From contig DASWYF010000049.1 in NCBI GenBank assembly GCA_036405135.1, positions 62,001-126,000 on the forward strand: 64,000 bases of DNA. Reading direction: 5' to 3'. Positions 44,415 through 53,355 of the stretch are shown here, piece by piece (position 1 is the first letter of the stretch; every line of letters begins with the position of its first letter). The position numbers and the translations under genes were made by a program. The notes beneath the pieces were generated by a model. That model made no database searches and had not been told where the DNA came from. It worked only from the letters and a program-made list of their open reading frames with translations. The stretch comes from Verrucomicrobiia bacterium (GTDB taxonomy: Bacteria > Verrucomicrobiota > Verrucomicrobiia > Limisphaerales > JAEYXS01).

Positions 44415-45884
44415 TCATTTCTTTACCATCAATTGCGCCAGTTTCCGCGCTGCTATTTGCCACGCTTCTATCTCTGTCGGCTCATATGTCTCCACGTAAA
44501 AGGATGTCGCGATGATCTCTCGTGCGGCGGATAGTGTGGGGAGGTGTCCGAGGGTGATGGATTGCAGGATGACGTTGCCGAGGGCGGTGGCTTCCACAGG
44601 CCCAGCGATGACGGTTCGTCCGGTGGCGTTGGCGGCGAATCGATTGAGCAATCTGTTCTGGCTTCCTCCGCCGACGATGTGGAGCACTTCGGTTTTCAGG
44701 CCGGAGACTTCTTCTGCTTGGCGCAGGGTACGATCGTATTGGAGCGCGAGGCTTTCGAGGACGCAGCGGGCGATGGCTCCGGGCGTGACAGGTTCAGGTT
44801 GTTTTGTCTCGCGGCAGAAGGCGGCGATCTTGGCAGGCATGCCGCCGGGGGAGACGAAGCGTGGATCGGTCAGGTCGATGATCGCGGTGAAGGGCGGCGC
44901 ATCGGCGGCGAGCCTGGTGAGGGTGCCGTAGTCGATGTCGTTGCCATCAGCGGCCCATTGGCGGCGGCATTCTTGGATCACCCACAAGCCCACGATATTT
45001 TTCAACAGGCGCACGGTGCCGCCGTAGCCGAGTTCATTCGTGAAATTATGCGTGCGGCAGAGATCGGTGAGGACGGGTTTGTCCAGTTCCACGCCGAGTA
45101 GGGACCAGGTGCCGGAGCTGAGATAGGCCCAGTTCTTTTCCTTCGCTGGAACTGCGGCGACGGCGGCTCCTGTGTCGTGAGAACACGTGGCGATGACTTG
45201 TGTTTCTTTCAGCGAGAGTTCATCGGCAAGGTCGTGTTTGATGGGGCCGAGGCTGGTGCAGGAACTGGCGACGTGCGGGAAGATGGAGCGTGGGAGTTTC
45301 AGCAGGTTGATGAGGTAATCCGACCAGTTGCGTGTGCGCGGATTGTAGAGCTGGAAGGTGCTGGCCATGGACTCTTCCACGGTGGCGTTGCCGCTGAGGA
45401 AGTAATTGAAGGCATCCGCAACGCTCAGCAGCAGACGCGCATTTCGCAGTCGCTCGGGTGATTCCGCAGCGAGCTGGTAGAGGGAATTGATGGGCATGAA
45501 CTGGATGCCCGTCTCGGCAAAGACGTGTTCCCATTTGGTGAGCGAGAACACGCGCTCCACTCCCCTCGCCGTGCGCGGATCGCGATAATGAAATGTGGGT
45601 GGGATGAGTGCGCCCTGGGCATCGAAGAGAACATAATCGAGGCCCCAGGAATCGGTGCTGATGCTGGCGATGGGAAGCTTGCGCTTGGCTACCAAGCGCA
45701 AGCCGCTCTTCAACTCCGTGAACAACTGCGGGATGTCCCAATGCATGGACTCGCCTTGGCGCAGCACGGGATTGGGGAAGCGGTAAATCTCTTCCAGTGT
45801 GACCCGCCCTTCACGCAACGTCCCGAGCATGAGGCGGCCGCTTTCGGCACCGAGATCGCAGGCGAGGTAGTGATGGGTGGTCAT
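44415..45884 (-). CDS. rhaB: rhamnulokinase (FGGY family)
   Basis: 489 residues, the usual RhaB length. The N-terminus YLACDLGAESGRLMLGTL is the phosphate-binding loop of the RhaB subgroup. SISTDSWGLDYVLFD, YRDPRTARGVERVFSL, VIATCSHDTGAAVAAVPA and IVGGGSQNRLLNRFAANATGR follow, all FGGY landmarks. RhaB phosphorylates L-rhamnulose in the cytoplasm. No rhaA, rhaD or rhaT gene is in the window, so rhamnose use rests on this gene and genes elsewhere. It converges on the GntR/LacI regulator gene, with the REP-like element in between. Confidence 0.9.
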   Translation of the reverse strand: MTTHHYLACDLGAESGRLMLGTLREGRVTLEEIYRFPNPVLRQGESMHWDIPQLFTELKSGLRLVAKRKLPIASISTDSWGLDYVLFDAQGALIPPTFHYRDPRTARGVERVFSLTKWEHVFAETGIQFMPINSLYQLAAESPERLRNARLLLSVADAFNYFLSGNATVEESMASTFQLYNPRTRNWSDYLINLLKLPRSIFPHVASSCTSLGPIKHDLADELSLKETQVIATCSHDTGAAVAAVPAKEKNWAYLSSGTWSLLGVELDKPVLTDLCRTHNFTNELGYGGTVRLLKNIVGLWVIQECRRQWAADGNDIDYGTLTRLAADAPPFTAIIDLTDPRFVSPGGMPAKIAAFCRETKQPEPVTPGAIARCVLESLALQYDRTLRQAEEVSGLKTEVLHIVGGGSQNRLLNRFAANATGRTVIAGPVEATALGNVILQSITLGHLPTLSAAREIIATSFYVETYEPTEIEAWQIAARKLAQLMVKK

Positions 45885-46002
45885 TTAATTTTGCTGGGGT
45901 GGAGGGTGGCAGGATTTTTTCGTGAATTCAATTCGTCAGCGACAGAGGGGAGAAATGACGAATGACGAAGCACCAAGTCTGCTTCAAAACAGAGCCATCG
46001 AG
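45885..46002. repeat. short AATGACGA repeat upstream of rhaB
   Basis: AATGACGAATGACGAAGC lies at 45955-45972, a short tandem of the type seen at 20401-20440. Nothing else was seen. Confidence 0.45.
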
Positions 46003-46584
46003 CTAATCATACCAATAGAACAGGGCATCAAAGACGTGATACGGCGGATTACTAAGGTTAGTCGTATCATGATGACGAAGATGTGACGGGATAGATTCTG
46101 ATAGCGTTGTGGCACCGATGCGTTTCAAGCAGAACTCTTGGTCCAGCACCTTCTCGATCTTGGGCACCAGATATTGCAGATGTGGATCCGTAACTTTATC
46201 TATCATCATCAAGTCCGGCAAATAATGGCTGCCACCTGAGCCCGAAACACTCTTACATCGCTCACCTTGGCCAATGGCGTAGTAATCAGAAAGGATGCTG
46301 AAAAGAATCACCAATCCTTCCCGACATTCTGAATCACCATATCTCCGTGCCGGACTGCCACCCTTGGCTGGATAGAACCAAGCATCAATGTATGAAGCAT
46401 AGCCGGAACCATAGCCATGCTCGATCTCACACTTGAGATGTAGGCGCGCATTCAAAGTCTCTATCACTGCCTTATAAAAGTGCACAACTTCACGGTCATC
46501 GGTCGCGTTCAAATTCCACGGCGGCCGATCACATATCGTCCGTACGTCCATCAAGGCTTCAAGTTGTGCTTGTGAGAAAATCAT
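46003..46584 (-). CDS. protein of unknown function
   Basis: 193 residues, no signal peptide or membrane helix. The sequence is mixed helix and strand with a central VILFSILSDYYAIG helix and many aromatic residues toward the end (YHVFDALFYWYD). Hand-counting of one line gives about 47% GC, below its neighbours, and palindrome-rich DNA lies upstream, so it may be a transferred gene. No family is recognised. The frame is long enough and free of a competing better frame to be called a gene. Confidence 0.6.
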   Translation of the reverse strand: MIFSQAQLEALMDVRTICDRPPWNLNATDDREVVHFYKAVIETLNARLHLKCEIEHGYGSGYASYIDAWFYPAKGGSPARRYGDSECREGLVILFSILSDYYAIGQGERCKSVSGSGGSHYLPDLMMIDKVTDPHLQYLVPKIEKVLDQEFCLKRIGATTLSESIPSHLRHHDTTNLSNPPYHVFDALFYWYD

Positions 46585-47200
46585 CGGGTTAAATATCCAA
46601 GGTTCAGCCAGTCACCTTTCATAGCGCTATTAGCAGCGTGGATGCGCAAGGATGCAATGAGGATTCTAAGCTTTAAAGTAGCGGACCATAACCCAGAGTA
46701 GGGAGGGATTTCTCTCGTTTCGACTTCGAAGCGTCGCTCCGCGACGCAACCGTGTTTTGTTCCTGCTACCGTGGGTTTCGCTACTCTGCACCCACGGCTA
46801 CCTTCATTGCGTGCCGCTGGCATGCATGTTACTAGGCAAACCCAGACACTCCTCACACCGACCTTCTCACGAGGGGCGAAAAGAATGTCAGCGCGGTCTG
46901 ACGACCGCGACTACGGTTGGGGCAAAGGGTGGCAGTTGAGTCATTTTGAACGATCAAGGAGGAACGGAGGGGAAAATGAGGTTGGGACTTGAGAATCGGA
47001 AGAATTCCTCGGCACTTGTAGATAAGTGCCGAGGCGGGAAATGGCAGAGATTTGGCTACGGCGGGCGTCGCGGACTGCCGGCTGGAATCCGGCAGCGCGG
47101 GTCACGTGATTCGTCGCAGTTCCCGAGGTTCACTTGCACGGGTGCCGACGCGGGATTGTAATGGCGTAGGGGTGGGTTTTGGGTTAACTCAAACTTATCG
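46585..47200. repeat. palindrome-rich gap with three-hairpin module (copy 2)
   Basis: GCGTCGC/GCGACGC 46731-46747, CCGTGGG/CCCACGG 46769-46797 and CGTGCC...GGCATG 46810-46824 repeat the module at 38530-38616. GCGCGGTC/GACCGC follows at 46890-46906, CCTCGGCACTT/AAGTGCCGAGG at 47007-47034, and a 21-base palindrome at 47075-47095 identical to 29800-29820. No gene was found. Confidence 0.75.
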
Positions 47201-48154
47201 ATGGACCGACGACGTTTCATGGGGCTCCTCGGGTTGGGGCTGGTGGGTTCGCAACTGGACACTCTGGCGGCGGAGGTCAAGGCGGACGCCCGGAAGCGTT
47301 ACGTCCTGAAGCCCGACCAAGCGTGGCGGCTGACGGTGCCGGACAAGGAGCAGTTCGATGCCTCGGGGCTGCTCCTCATGCCGAATGGCGATCTTCTGAC
47401 GGTGAATGACAAGCGGGTGGGGCTTTATAAGATCAATCGCCCGGCGGAGAGTATGGAGGCGACGCTTGAGCTTATCCCTAACCTATTTACGGAAAAGCAG
47501 TTAAGCCCGTTCAAAGGCGAGAAAACGGGGCATTGGGACTTGGAAGGGATCGCGCGGGATGAGGAGGGGCAGATTTATGTGTGTGAGGAGGGAAATCGCT
47601 GGGTGCTGCGGCTGGATCCGAAAACGGAAAAGGTGGAGCGATTGGCAATCGATTGGTCCCCGGTGAAGAAGTATTTTAGCAAGGATACGAACGCTTCTTG
47701 GGAGGGAATTGCGGTCGGTGATGGGCGGCTTTATTTAGCGAATGAGCGGGAGCGTGGGCGTATTATTGTATTAGACCTCAAGACGTTACAGATTGTCAGT
47801 GATTTTTCAGTCGGGGCGATTCAGCTCTTTGCGCGGGACATGCATTATACGGATTTGAGCTGGTTTGAGGGACATCTTTACGTGCTGATGCGGGAGGCGC
47901 GAGTGGTTCTCCAAGTGGACCCGAAGACAGAACGCGTGGTGGCGGAGTATGATATATCCTCGCTGGAAACCACCCCGGAGCATGCCTATCACCGGCTCTA
48001 TCCTACCGGTTACTTTGAAGGGTTGGCGGTAGATGCCGAGAATATCTGGGTAGTGACGGATAATAACGGTTATGGAAGATTGAAAGATCCGACGGATAAG
48101 CGGCCAACGCTTTTCCGATGCAAGAGGCCGCCGGTAGCACCGGCTGGCCAATAA
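47201..48154 (+). CDS. Tat-exported beta-propeller protein, phytase-like/SdiA-regulated type
   Basis: 317 residues. The signal starts MDRRRFMGLLGLGLVGSQ, a twin-arginine form, and cleaves near residue 24. The mature part shows repeated four-strand blades: ASGLLLMPNGDLLTVNDK, WDLEGIARDEEGQIYVCEEGN, WEGIAVGDGRLYLANERER, HYTDLSWFEGHLYVLMREA and YFEGLAVDAENIWVVTDNNG. This fits the esterase-like phytase (PF13449) or SdiA-regulated (PF06977) group of propellers. It lies in the periplasm. The ExGIA repeats with acidic residues suggest calcium binding. Function is not fixed by sequence. Confidence 0.75.
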   Translation: MDRRRFMGLLGLGLVGSQLDTLAAEVKADARKRYVLKPDQAWRLTVPDKEQFDASGLLLMPNGDLLTVNDKRVGLYKINRPAESMEATLELIPNLFTEKQLSPFKGEKTGHWDLEGIARDEEGQIYVCEEGNRWVLRLDPKTEKVERLAIDWSPVKKYFSKDTNASWEGIAVGDGRLYLANERERGRIIVLDLKTLQIVSDFSVGAIQLFARDMHYTDLSWFEGHLYVLMREARVVLQVDPKTERVVAEYDISSLETTPEHAYHRLYPTGYFEGLAVDAENIWVVTDNNGYGRLKDPTDKRPTLFRCKRPPVAPAGQ

Positions 48155-48432
48155 TGAAGAAAGGAAAGCTCTCGCCGATTCGGAGATCGGCGCTACGGCT
48201 TGGCCGTCTGAAGGCAAACTCTCACCCCAAAGTTTCTACTCCTAAATCCCTGCAAACGAATCGCATCAGAGGGTTTAATGGGCGATTACAAAATGCCGAT
48301 AGGAGGACATGAAAAATCGGGTTGCATAGTGCCCTAATCGTGTTAATGCTTCCTGTTGAATAAGCCGTGCAAACCAACCAGACAACCAAGGCCGGCTTGC
48401 GCCCTAAAACCTAACCAACCAGACCACGCGCT
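48155..48432. promoter_or_regulatory. REP-like hairpin and leader of the second DUF1501 operon
   Basis: A CTCGCCGATTCGGAGATCGG hairpin lies at 48171-48198, related to the one at 29410-29437. The remaining 230 bases have no gene and are the likely promoter and leader of the operon starting at 48433. Confidence 0.5.
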
Positions 48433-49854
48433 ATGAAGGACAAGTATCTCGCGGAACACACGCCCACCATGGCAGACTTATGTGTCAGCCGCCGCCAATT
48501 TTTGAACCGCTTCGGCATGGGGTTCGGTGCCTTGAGCCTGGCAGGTTTCATGGGTGAGCTGTCTCCGTTGCAAGCCGCGACTTCCGGTCCTTTGGCCATC
48601 AAGCAGCCCCATTTCCCGGCGAAGGCCAAACAGGTGGTACACATCTTCGCACAGGGCGCACCGTCACACATCGATACTTGGGATCCGAAACCCGCGTTAG
48701 AGAAGTATGCCGACCAGCCGCTTCCGGGCACAAACGGTGTGGGTCTTCCTTCGCCTTTCAAGTTCGAGAAGAAGGGCAAGTCGGGCATCGAGGTCAGTGA
48801 CGTGTTTCCTCGTTTGGGTGAGCACGTGGATAACATGGCGATTGTGCGCTCCATGTGGACAGATATTCCTTCCCATGAATTTGCGAGCATCCTGATGAAC
48901 ACGGGCTCCGGCCGTCGCACGATGCCGAGCTTGGGTTCCTGGGTCACTTACGGTTTGGGCAGCTTGAACCAGAACATGCCGGGCTTCATCTCGCTGCGTC
49001 CCGGTGGCGTGCCTCCCGGTGGTGCTCAGAATTGGCAGTCGGCCTTCATCCCGGGTATTTTTCAAGGCACCAGCATCAATACGCAGTTCACGCAGATCGA
49101 CCGGCTTATCGAGAACATCAAGAGCCAGTACACCTCGCTGCCGGAACAGCGCCAGCAGCTTGACCTGCTGAACCAGCTTAATAACATCCACAGCCATACG
49201 ATGCAGAAGGATGCGAATCTCGAAGCGCGCCTGCAGGCGTTCGAACTCGCTTATCAAATGCAGATCGAGGCGACGGATGCATTCGATATCTCCAAAGAAC
49301 CGCAGAACATCCGCGACATGTACGGCAACACGCCGCAAGGCCGCCAGATGCTCATCACCCGCCGTCTCATCGAGAAGGGCGTACGCTTCGTCCAAGCATG
49401 GGCGGGCGGTTGGGATCACCATTCCAACTTGGAACGCTCACTTCGCGATCGCGCCCGCGATATCGATCAGCCTTTGGCCGCGTTGATGACGGATCTGAAG
49501 CAGCGTGGTCTGCTCGACAGCACGCTGGTGATGTGGGGTGGCGAGTTCGGTCGCACGGCCTCGCGCCAGCTCCCGAATGCGAACAGCGCATTCGAAGTGC
49601 CGGGCCGCGATCACAATAACCGCGCGTTCAGCACCTGGCTGGCAGGCGGCGGTGTCAAAGGCGGAACGATTTACGGCGCGACCGACGAATTCGGCACCGC
49701 TTCGGTTGAAAACAAGGTACACATCCATGACCTGCACGCCACCGTGCTGGCTCTGCTGGGCTTCGACCACGAGAAGCTGACCTACCGCTACAATGGCCGC
49801 GACTTCCGCCTGACGGATGTGCATGGCCACGTAGTGAAGGACATCATCGCCTAA
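48433..49854 (+). CDS. DUF1501 protein, second copy
   Basis: 473 residues. The N-terminus carries a Tat-like signal after a 16-residue lead (CVSRRQFLNRFGMGFGALSLAGFM). The DUF1501 body shows VVHIFAQGAPSHIDTWDPKP, VRFVQAWAGGWDHHSNLE, VMWGGEFGRTASRQLPN and GRDHNNRAFSTWLAGGGVKGG, matching the metal-ligand positions of the first copy. It is 41 residues longer than the first copy, with an inserted NIHSHTMQKDANLEARLQAF helix region typical of the second DUF1501 subtype. It is followed at 27 bases by the PSCyt1/DUF1549/DUF1553 gene, the reverse order to the pair at 30267-34311. Confidence 0.92.
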   Translation: MKDKYLAEHTPTMADLCVSRRQFLNRFGMGFGALSLAGFMGELSPLQAATSGPLAIKQPHFPAKAKQVVHIFAQGAPSHIDTWDPKPALEKYADQPLPGTNGVGLPSPFKFEKKGKSGIEVSDVFPRLGEHVDNMAIVRSMWTDIPSHEFASILMNTGSGRRTMPSLGSWVTYGLGSLNQNMPGFISLRPGGVPPGGAQNWQSAFIPGIFQGTSINTQFTQIDRLIENIKSQYTSLPEQRQQLDLLNQLNNIHSHTMQKDANLEARLQAFELAYQMQIEATDAFDISKEPQNIRDMYGNTPQGRQMLITRRLIEKGVRFVQAWAGGWDHHSNLERSLRDRARDIDQPLAALMTDLKQRGLLDSTLVMWGGEFGRTASRQLPNANSAFEVPGRDHNNRAFSTWLAGGGVKGGTIYGATDEFGTASVENKVHIHDLHATVLALLGFDHEKLTYRYNGRDFRLTDVHGHVVKDIIA

Positions 49855-49881
49855 AAACAGGGAAGTCTCCAAGTGCCTGTC

Positions 49882-52800
49882 ATGAAACAATTCTGGCAAG
49901 GGGTGACGGCGGTCCGTGCGACCGCCGTTGCCGTTTTAATCTCTGCGGCTGCTGCAAAGGCGGCCGAGCCTACACCTGCCGAGCTGGATTTCTTCGAGAA
50001 GAAGATCCGCCCGGTGTTGAACGACAAGTGCTATAGCTGCCATAGTGTATCGGAGGGCAAATCGAAAGGCGGTCTAGTAGTCGATTCCAAGGAAGCATTG
50101 CTCAAAGGTGGCGATACTGGTCCCTCCATCGTGCCCGGTGATCCGGACAAAAGCCTCTTCATCAAGGCCATCCGCTATACTGATCCCGACCTCCGGATGC
50201 CGCCATCGAACAAGAAGCTATCCACCCAGGAGATCGCCGATCTCGAGCAATGGGTGAAAATGGGTGCGCCCGATCCCCGCAAAGGTGGCGATCCAGATAA
50301 GTGGAAGGAACAGCTGGCAGCGGCGGAGAAAGATCATTGGGCATTCAAGCCGGTCGCCAAGACTCCTGTACCCGAGGTCAAGATGAAAGGCTGGGTCGGC
50401 ACACCCGTAGATAATTTTATCCTGCAGCAGCTTGAATCCAAGGCGATGTTTCCTTCTTTCGGAGCCGATCGCCGTACGCTTATCCGTCGTGCCACCTATG
50501 ACCTGGTCGGTTTGCCACCGACAGCTGCCGAGGTGAAAGCGTTTGTGGAAGACAAGTCTCCCGATGCTTACGAAAAGCTGATCGACCGCCTGCTTGCTTC
50601 ACCGCAGTACGGAGAACGGTGGGGCCGTTACTGGCTGGATATCGCGCGTTACGCGGACACTAAGGGTGATGTTAACAATAACCGCGAGGACTTCCGCTTC
50701 CCCTATGCGTGGACGTATCGCGATTACGTCATCAAATCCTTCAATGACGACAAGCCGTACGACAAGTTCATCATGGAACAGCTCGCCGGTGACAAGATGG
50801 TCCAAGGCGAGGACAAGCAGGCGATGGCCGGTTTGGGCTTCCTCACGCTGGGCAAACGGTTCGCTGGCAATCGCAATGAGATCATTGATGACCAGATTGA
50901 TGCCGTCTCCAAAGGCCTTTTGGGCCTGACGGTCTCCTGCTCGCGTTGCCATGACCACAAGTTCGATCCGATCCCCACGGCGGATTACTACTCCTGGCAC
51001 GGCATCTTCAACAGCACGACGGAGCCGGAGATCGAACCGCTCTTGAGCAAGCCGGTGGAGACGCCCGAGTTCCTTGATTTCCAGAAGCAACTGGAGAAAT
51101 TGCAGGCGGAAGTGCGGACATACAAGGAATCGAACGAAGTGTTCATCCTGACCAACCTCCGCACGAATGTGGCCAAGTATCTCTACGTGGCCTATGAGGC
51201 TCCGAAGATGACAAACGCCCAGGCGCGGAATGAATTCATCTTGCGCACCAACCGCTTGAATCAAGGCGTGTTGGGTGCCTGGCAGCGCACATTGGCGGCA
51301 TTCTCGCGTCAGAAGCAGCCGTCCATCTTCACTCCACTGATCGAGTTCTCGAAATTGAAGCCGGAGGAATATGCCACCAAGGGGCGCGCACTTTCGGCGC
51401 AGTTCGCTCAGAACCAATGGAAAGCCGGCCAGATCAATCCTTACATCGCGCGTCTCTTTGCCGGCTCAGGGCCGGTGGATTTCAAAGACGTGACTGACCG
51501 GTATGGACGCGCCCTGGCGGATGTGGACAAGAAATGGGAAGCGGAAATCGATATGTGGGAGACGCGCAAGAAGCTGAGCAAGAAAGACGATTTGCCCGAG
51601 CCGACGCGCCTATCTGACAAATATGCCGAGGAAGTCCGCATGGCGCTCTACGGCCAAAACTCCCCGGCCAACCCGCCGAGCAACCAGATCGACAACATGC
51701 TTCCGCAACAGGTGCAGCAGCGCCAAACCACCATGCGCGGCAACATCGCGCAGTTGAAGATGACCCATCCGGGTTCGCCTCCACGCGCACAATCACTGGA
51801 AGATTCCCGCCAGCCGCGTGATTCACGTGTCTTCATCCGCGGCAATGCCAGCAGCCTCGGTGATCCGGCTCCGCGCCAGTTCCTGAAAGTGCTCAGCACC
51901 GGCAACCGCCAGCCATTCTCGGATGGCAGCGGTCGCTATGACCTAGCAAAGGCCATCGCCTCCAAAGAAAACCCGCTCACTGCCCGCGTGATGGTGAACC
52001 GCATTTGGATGTATCACTTCGGTGAAGCTCTGGTTCCGACCACAAGCGACTTCGGCACACGCTCCACGCCGCCATCTCATCCGGAATTGCTGGATTATCT
52101 GTCCAACTACTTCATGGATAACGGTTGGTCCGTGAAGAAGATGCATAAGCTGATGATGCTCTCCAGCACCTACCAACAGGCCAGCACGCACAACCCGCGT
52201 TACTCGCAGATGGACCCGGGCAACAAATTGCTCTGGCGCATGAACATCCGCCGTCTCGATTTCGAGTCGCTGCGTGACACGTTGCTGGCGCTCGGTGGCA
52301 AACTGGACACCTCCGTCGGTGGCAATCCGGTGGATATCACCAAGCCCGAAACCACCCGCCGAACAGTGTATGGTTATGTCGATCGTCGCAACCTGCCCGA
52401 GGTGTTCAATCACTTCGACTTCGCGAACCCCGACCTCACCACGAGCAAACGCTACTTCACTATCGTGCCGCAACAGTCATTGTTCCTCATGAACAACCCG
52501 ATGGTGGTGCAGCAGGCGCGCAACCTGGTCGAACGTCCGGACTTCAAGGACCAGGGCGATGAAGAGAAGCGCGTGAAGATGCTGTATGACCTGGTGCTTC
52601 AGCGCGAACCGTCCCAGGATGAAGTGAAGATGGGCTTGCGATTCCTCGACTCACTGCCGGGCGTCACGGACATGCCGGCTGAACAGACTTGGAAATACGG
52701 CTACGGTGAGGTGGATGAAGCCAGCAAGCGTGTGAAGGAATTCCGCACGTTGAACTTCCTGAACAATGTCTGGAAAGCGGGCAATGCCATGCCGGACAAA

Positions 52801-53289
52801 AACCTCGGCTACCTCAGCCTGAGCAAGCAAGGCGGTCACCCGGGCAAGAACCCGAAGCAGGCAGCCGTCCGCCGCTGGACTGCTCCGCGCGACGCCATCG
52901 TGACGATCAACGGCACTCTGGATCATCCGGGAACAACGGGTGATGGCGTGCGCGCCCGAGTGATCTCCAGCCGCTCTGGTGAGGTCGGCGGATGGACGTC
53001 CTTCAAGCAGAAGGTGGCCACCAAGATCGCCCGCATCGAAGTGAAGGCCGGTGACACACTGGACTTCGTGGTCGATCCGCGCGCCAACGATGGCGGTGAC
53101 AGCTTCAACTGGGCACCAGTCATCACCGTCGCACAGGAAACCGGGGAGACGATCGCCGGCCTGCACAGGGAATGGAATGCGGACAAGGACTTTACCGGCA
53201 ACAATCGTGCCACTGTGAAAGCTCTCAGCGCCTGGGAGAAATACGCCCACGTGCTGCTGCTCAGCAACGAAGTGACTTTCATCAACTGA
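49882..53289 (+). CDS. PSCyt1/DUF1549/DUF1553 planctomycete cytochrome-type protein, second copy
   Basis: 1135 residues from ATG 49882 (a GTG at 49873 is possible). A signal peptide (VLISAAAAKAA) precedes a cytochrome c-like PSCyt1 domain with LNDKCYSCHSV (CxxCH, C50/C53/H54) and distal RMPP methionine. DUF1549 follows (about 175-390, PVDNFILQQL, GERWGRYWLDIARYADT, TVSCSRCHDHKFDPI with a second CxxCH), then a long helical insert, then DUF1553/PSD1 (about 690-960, ARVMVNRIWMYHFGEALV, LMMLSSTYQQAS, LDFESLRDTLLALGG). The C-terminus has an added beta domain (about 1000-1110). It is exported and probably haem-bearing. It pairs with the DUF1501 gene upstream. Confidence 0.93.
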   Translation: MKQFWQGVTAVRATAVAVLISAAAAKAAEPTPAELDFFEKKIRPVLNDKCYSCHSVSEGKSKGGLVVDSKEALLKGGDTGPSIVPGDPDKSLFIKAIRYTDPDLRMPPSNKKLSTQEIADLEQWVKMGAPDPRKGGDPDKWKEQLAAAEKDHWAFKPVAKTPVPEVKMKGWVGTPVDNFILQQLESKAMFPSFGADRRTLIRRATYDLVGLPPTAAEVKAFVEDKSPDAYEKLIDRLLASPQYGERWGRYWLDIARYADTKGDVNNNREDFRFPYAWTYRDYVIKSFNDDKPYDKFIMEQLAGDKMVQGEDKQAMAGLGFLTLGKRFAGNRNEIIDDQIDAVSKGLLGLTVSCSRCHDHKFDPIPTADYYSWHGIFNSTTEPEIEPLLSKPVETPEFLDFQKQLEKLQAEVRTYKESNEVFILTNLRTNVAKYLYVAYEAPKMTNAQARNEFILRTNRLNQGVLGAWQRTLAAFSRQKQPSIFTPLIEFSKLKPEEYATKGRALSAQFAQNQWKAGQINPYIARLFAGSGPVDFKDVTDRYGRALADVDKKWEAEIDMWETRKKLSKKDDLPEPTRLSDKYAEEVRMALYGQNSPANPPSNQIDNMLPQQVQQRQTTMRGNIAQLKMTHPGSPPRAQSLEDSRQPRDSRVFIRGNASSLGDPAPRQFLKVLSTGNRQPFSDGSGRYDLAKAIASKENPLTARVMVNRIWMYHFGEALVPTTSDFGTRSTPPSHPELLDYLSNYFMDNGWSVKKMHKLMMLSSTYQQASTHNPRYSQMDPGNKLLWRMNIRRLDFESLRDTLLALGGKLDTSVGGNPVDITKPETTRRTVYGYVDRRNLPEVFNHFDFANPDLTTSKRYFTIVPQQSLFLMNNPMVVQQARNLVERPDFKDQGDEEKRVKMLYDLVLQREPSQDEVKMGLRFLDSLPGVTDMPAEQTWKYGYGEVDEASKRVKEFRTLNFLNNVWKAGNAMPDKNLGYLSLSKQGGHPGKNPKQAAVRRWTAPRDAIVTINGTLDHPGTTGDGVRARVISSRSGEVGGWTSFKQKVATKIARIEVKAGDTLDFVVDPRANDGGDSFNWAPVITVAQETGETIAGLHREWNADKDFTGNNRATVKALSAWEKYAHVLLLSNEVTFIN

Positions 53290-53308
53290 TCGCACCTCTT
53301 AAAAATTC

Positions 53309-53336
53309 AAAGGGGCTCCTTGCGGAGCCCCTTTTT
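53309..53336. terminator. bidirectional terminator between the cytochrome-type gene and TonB receptor
   Basis: GGGGCTCC (53312-53319) pairs with GGAGCCCC (53324-53331) around TTGC, followed by TTTTTG and preceded by AAAAATTCAAA. It can end both convergent transcripts. Confidence 0.92.
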
Positions 53337-53355
53337 GTTTCAGTAATTGATTTGT

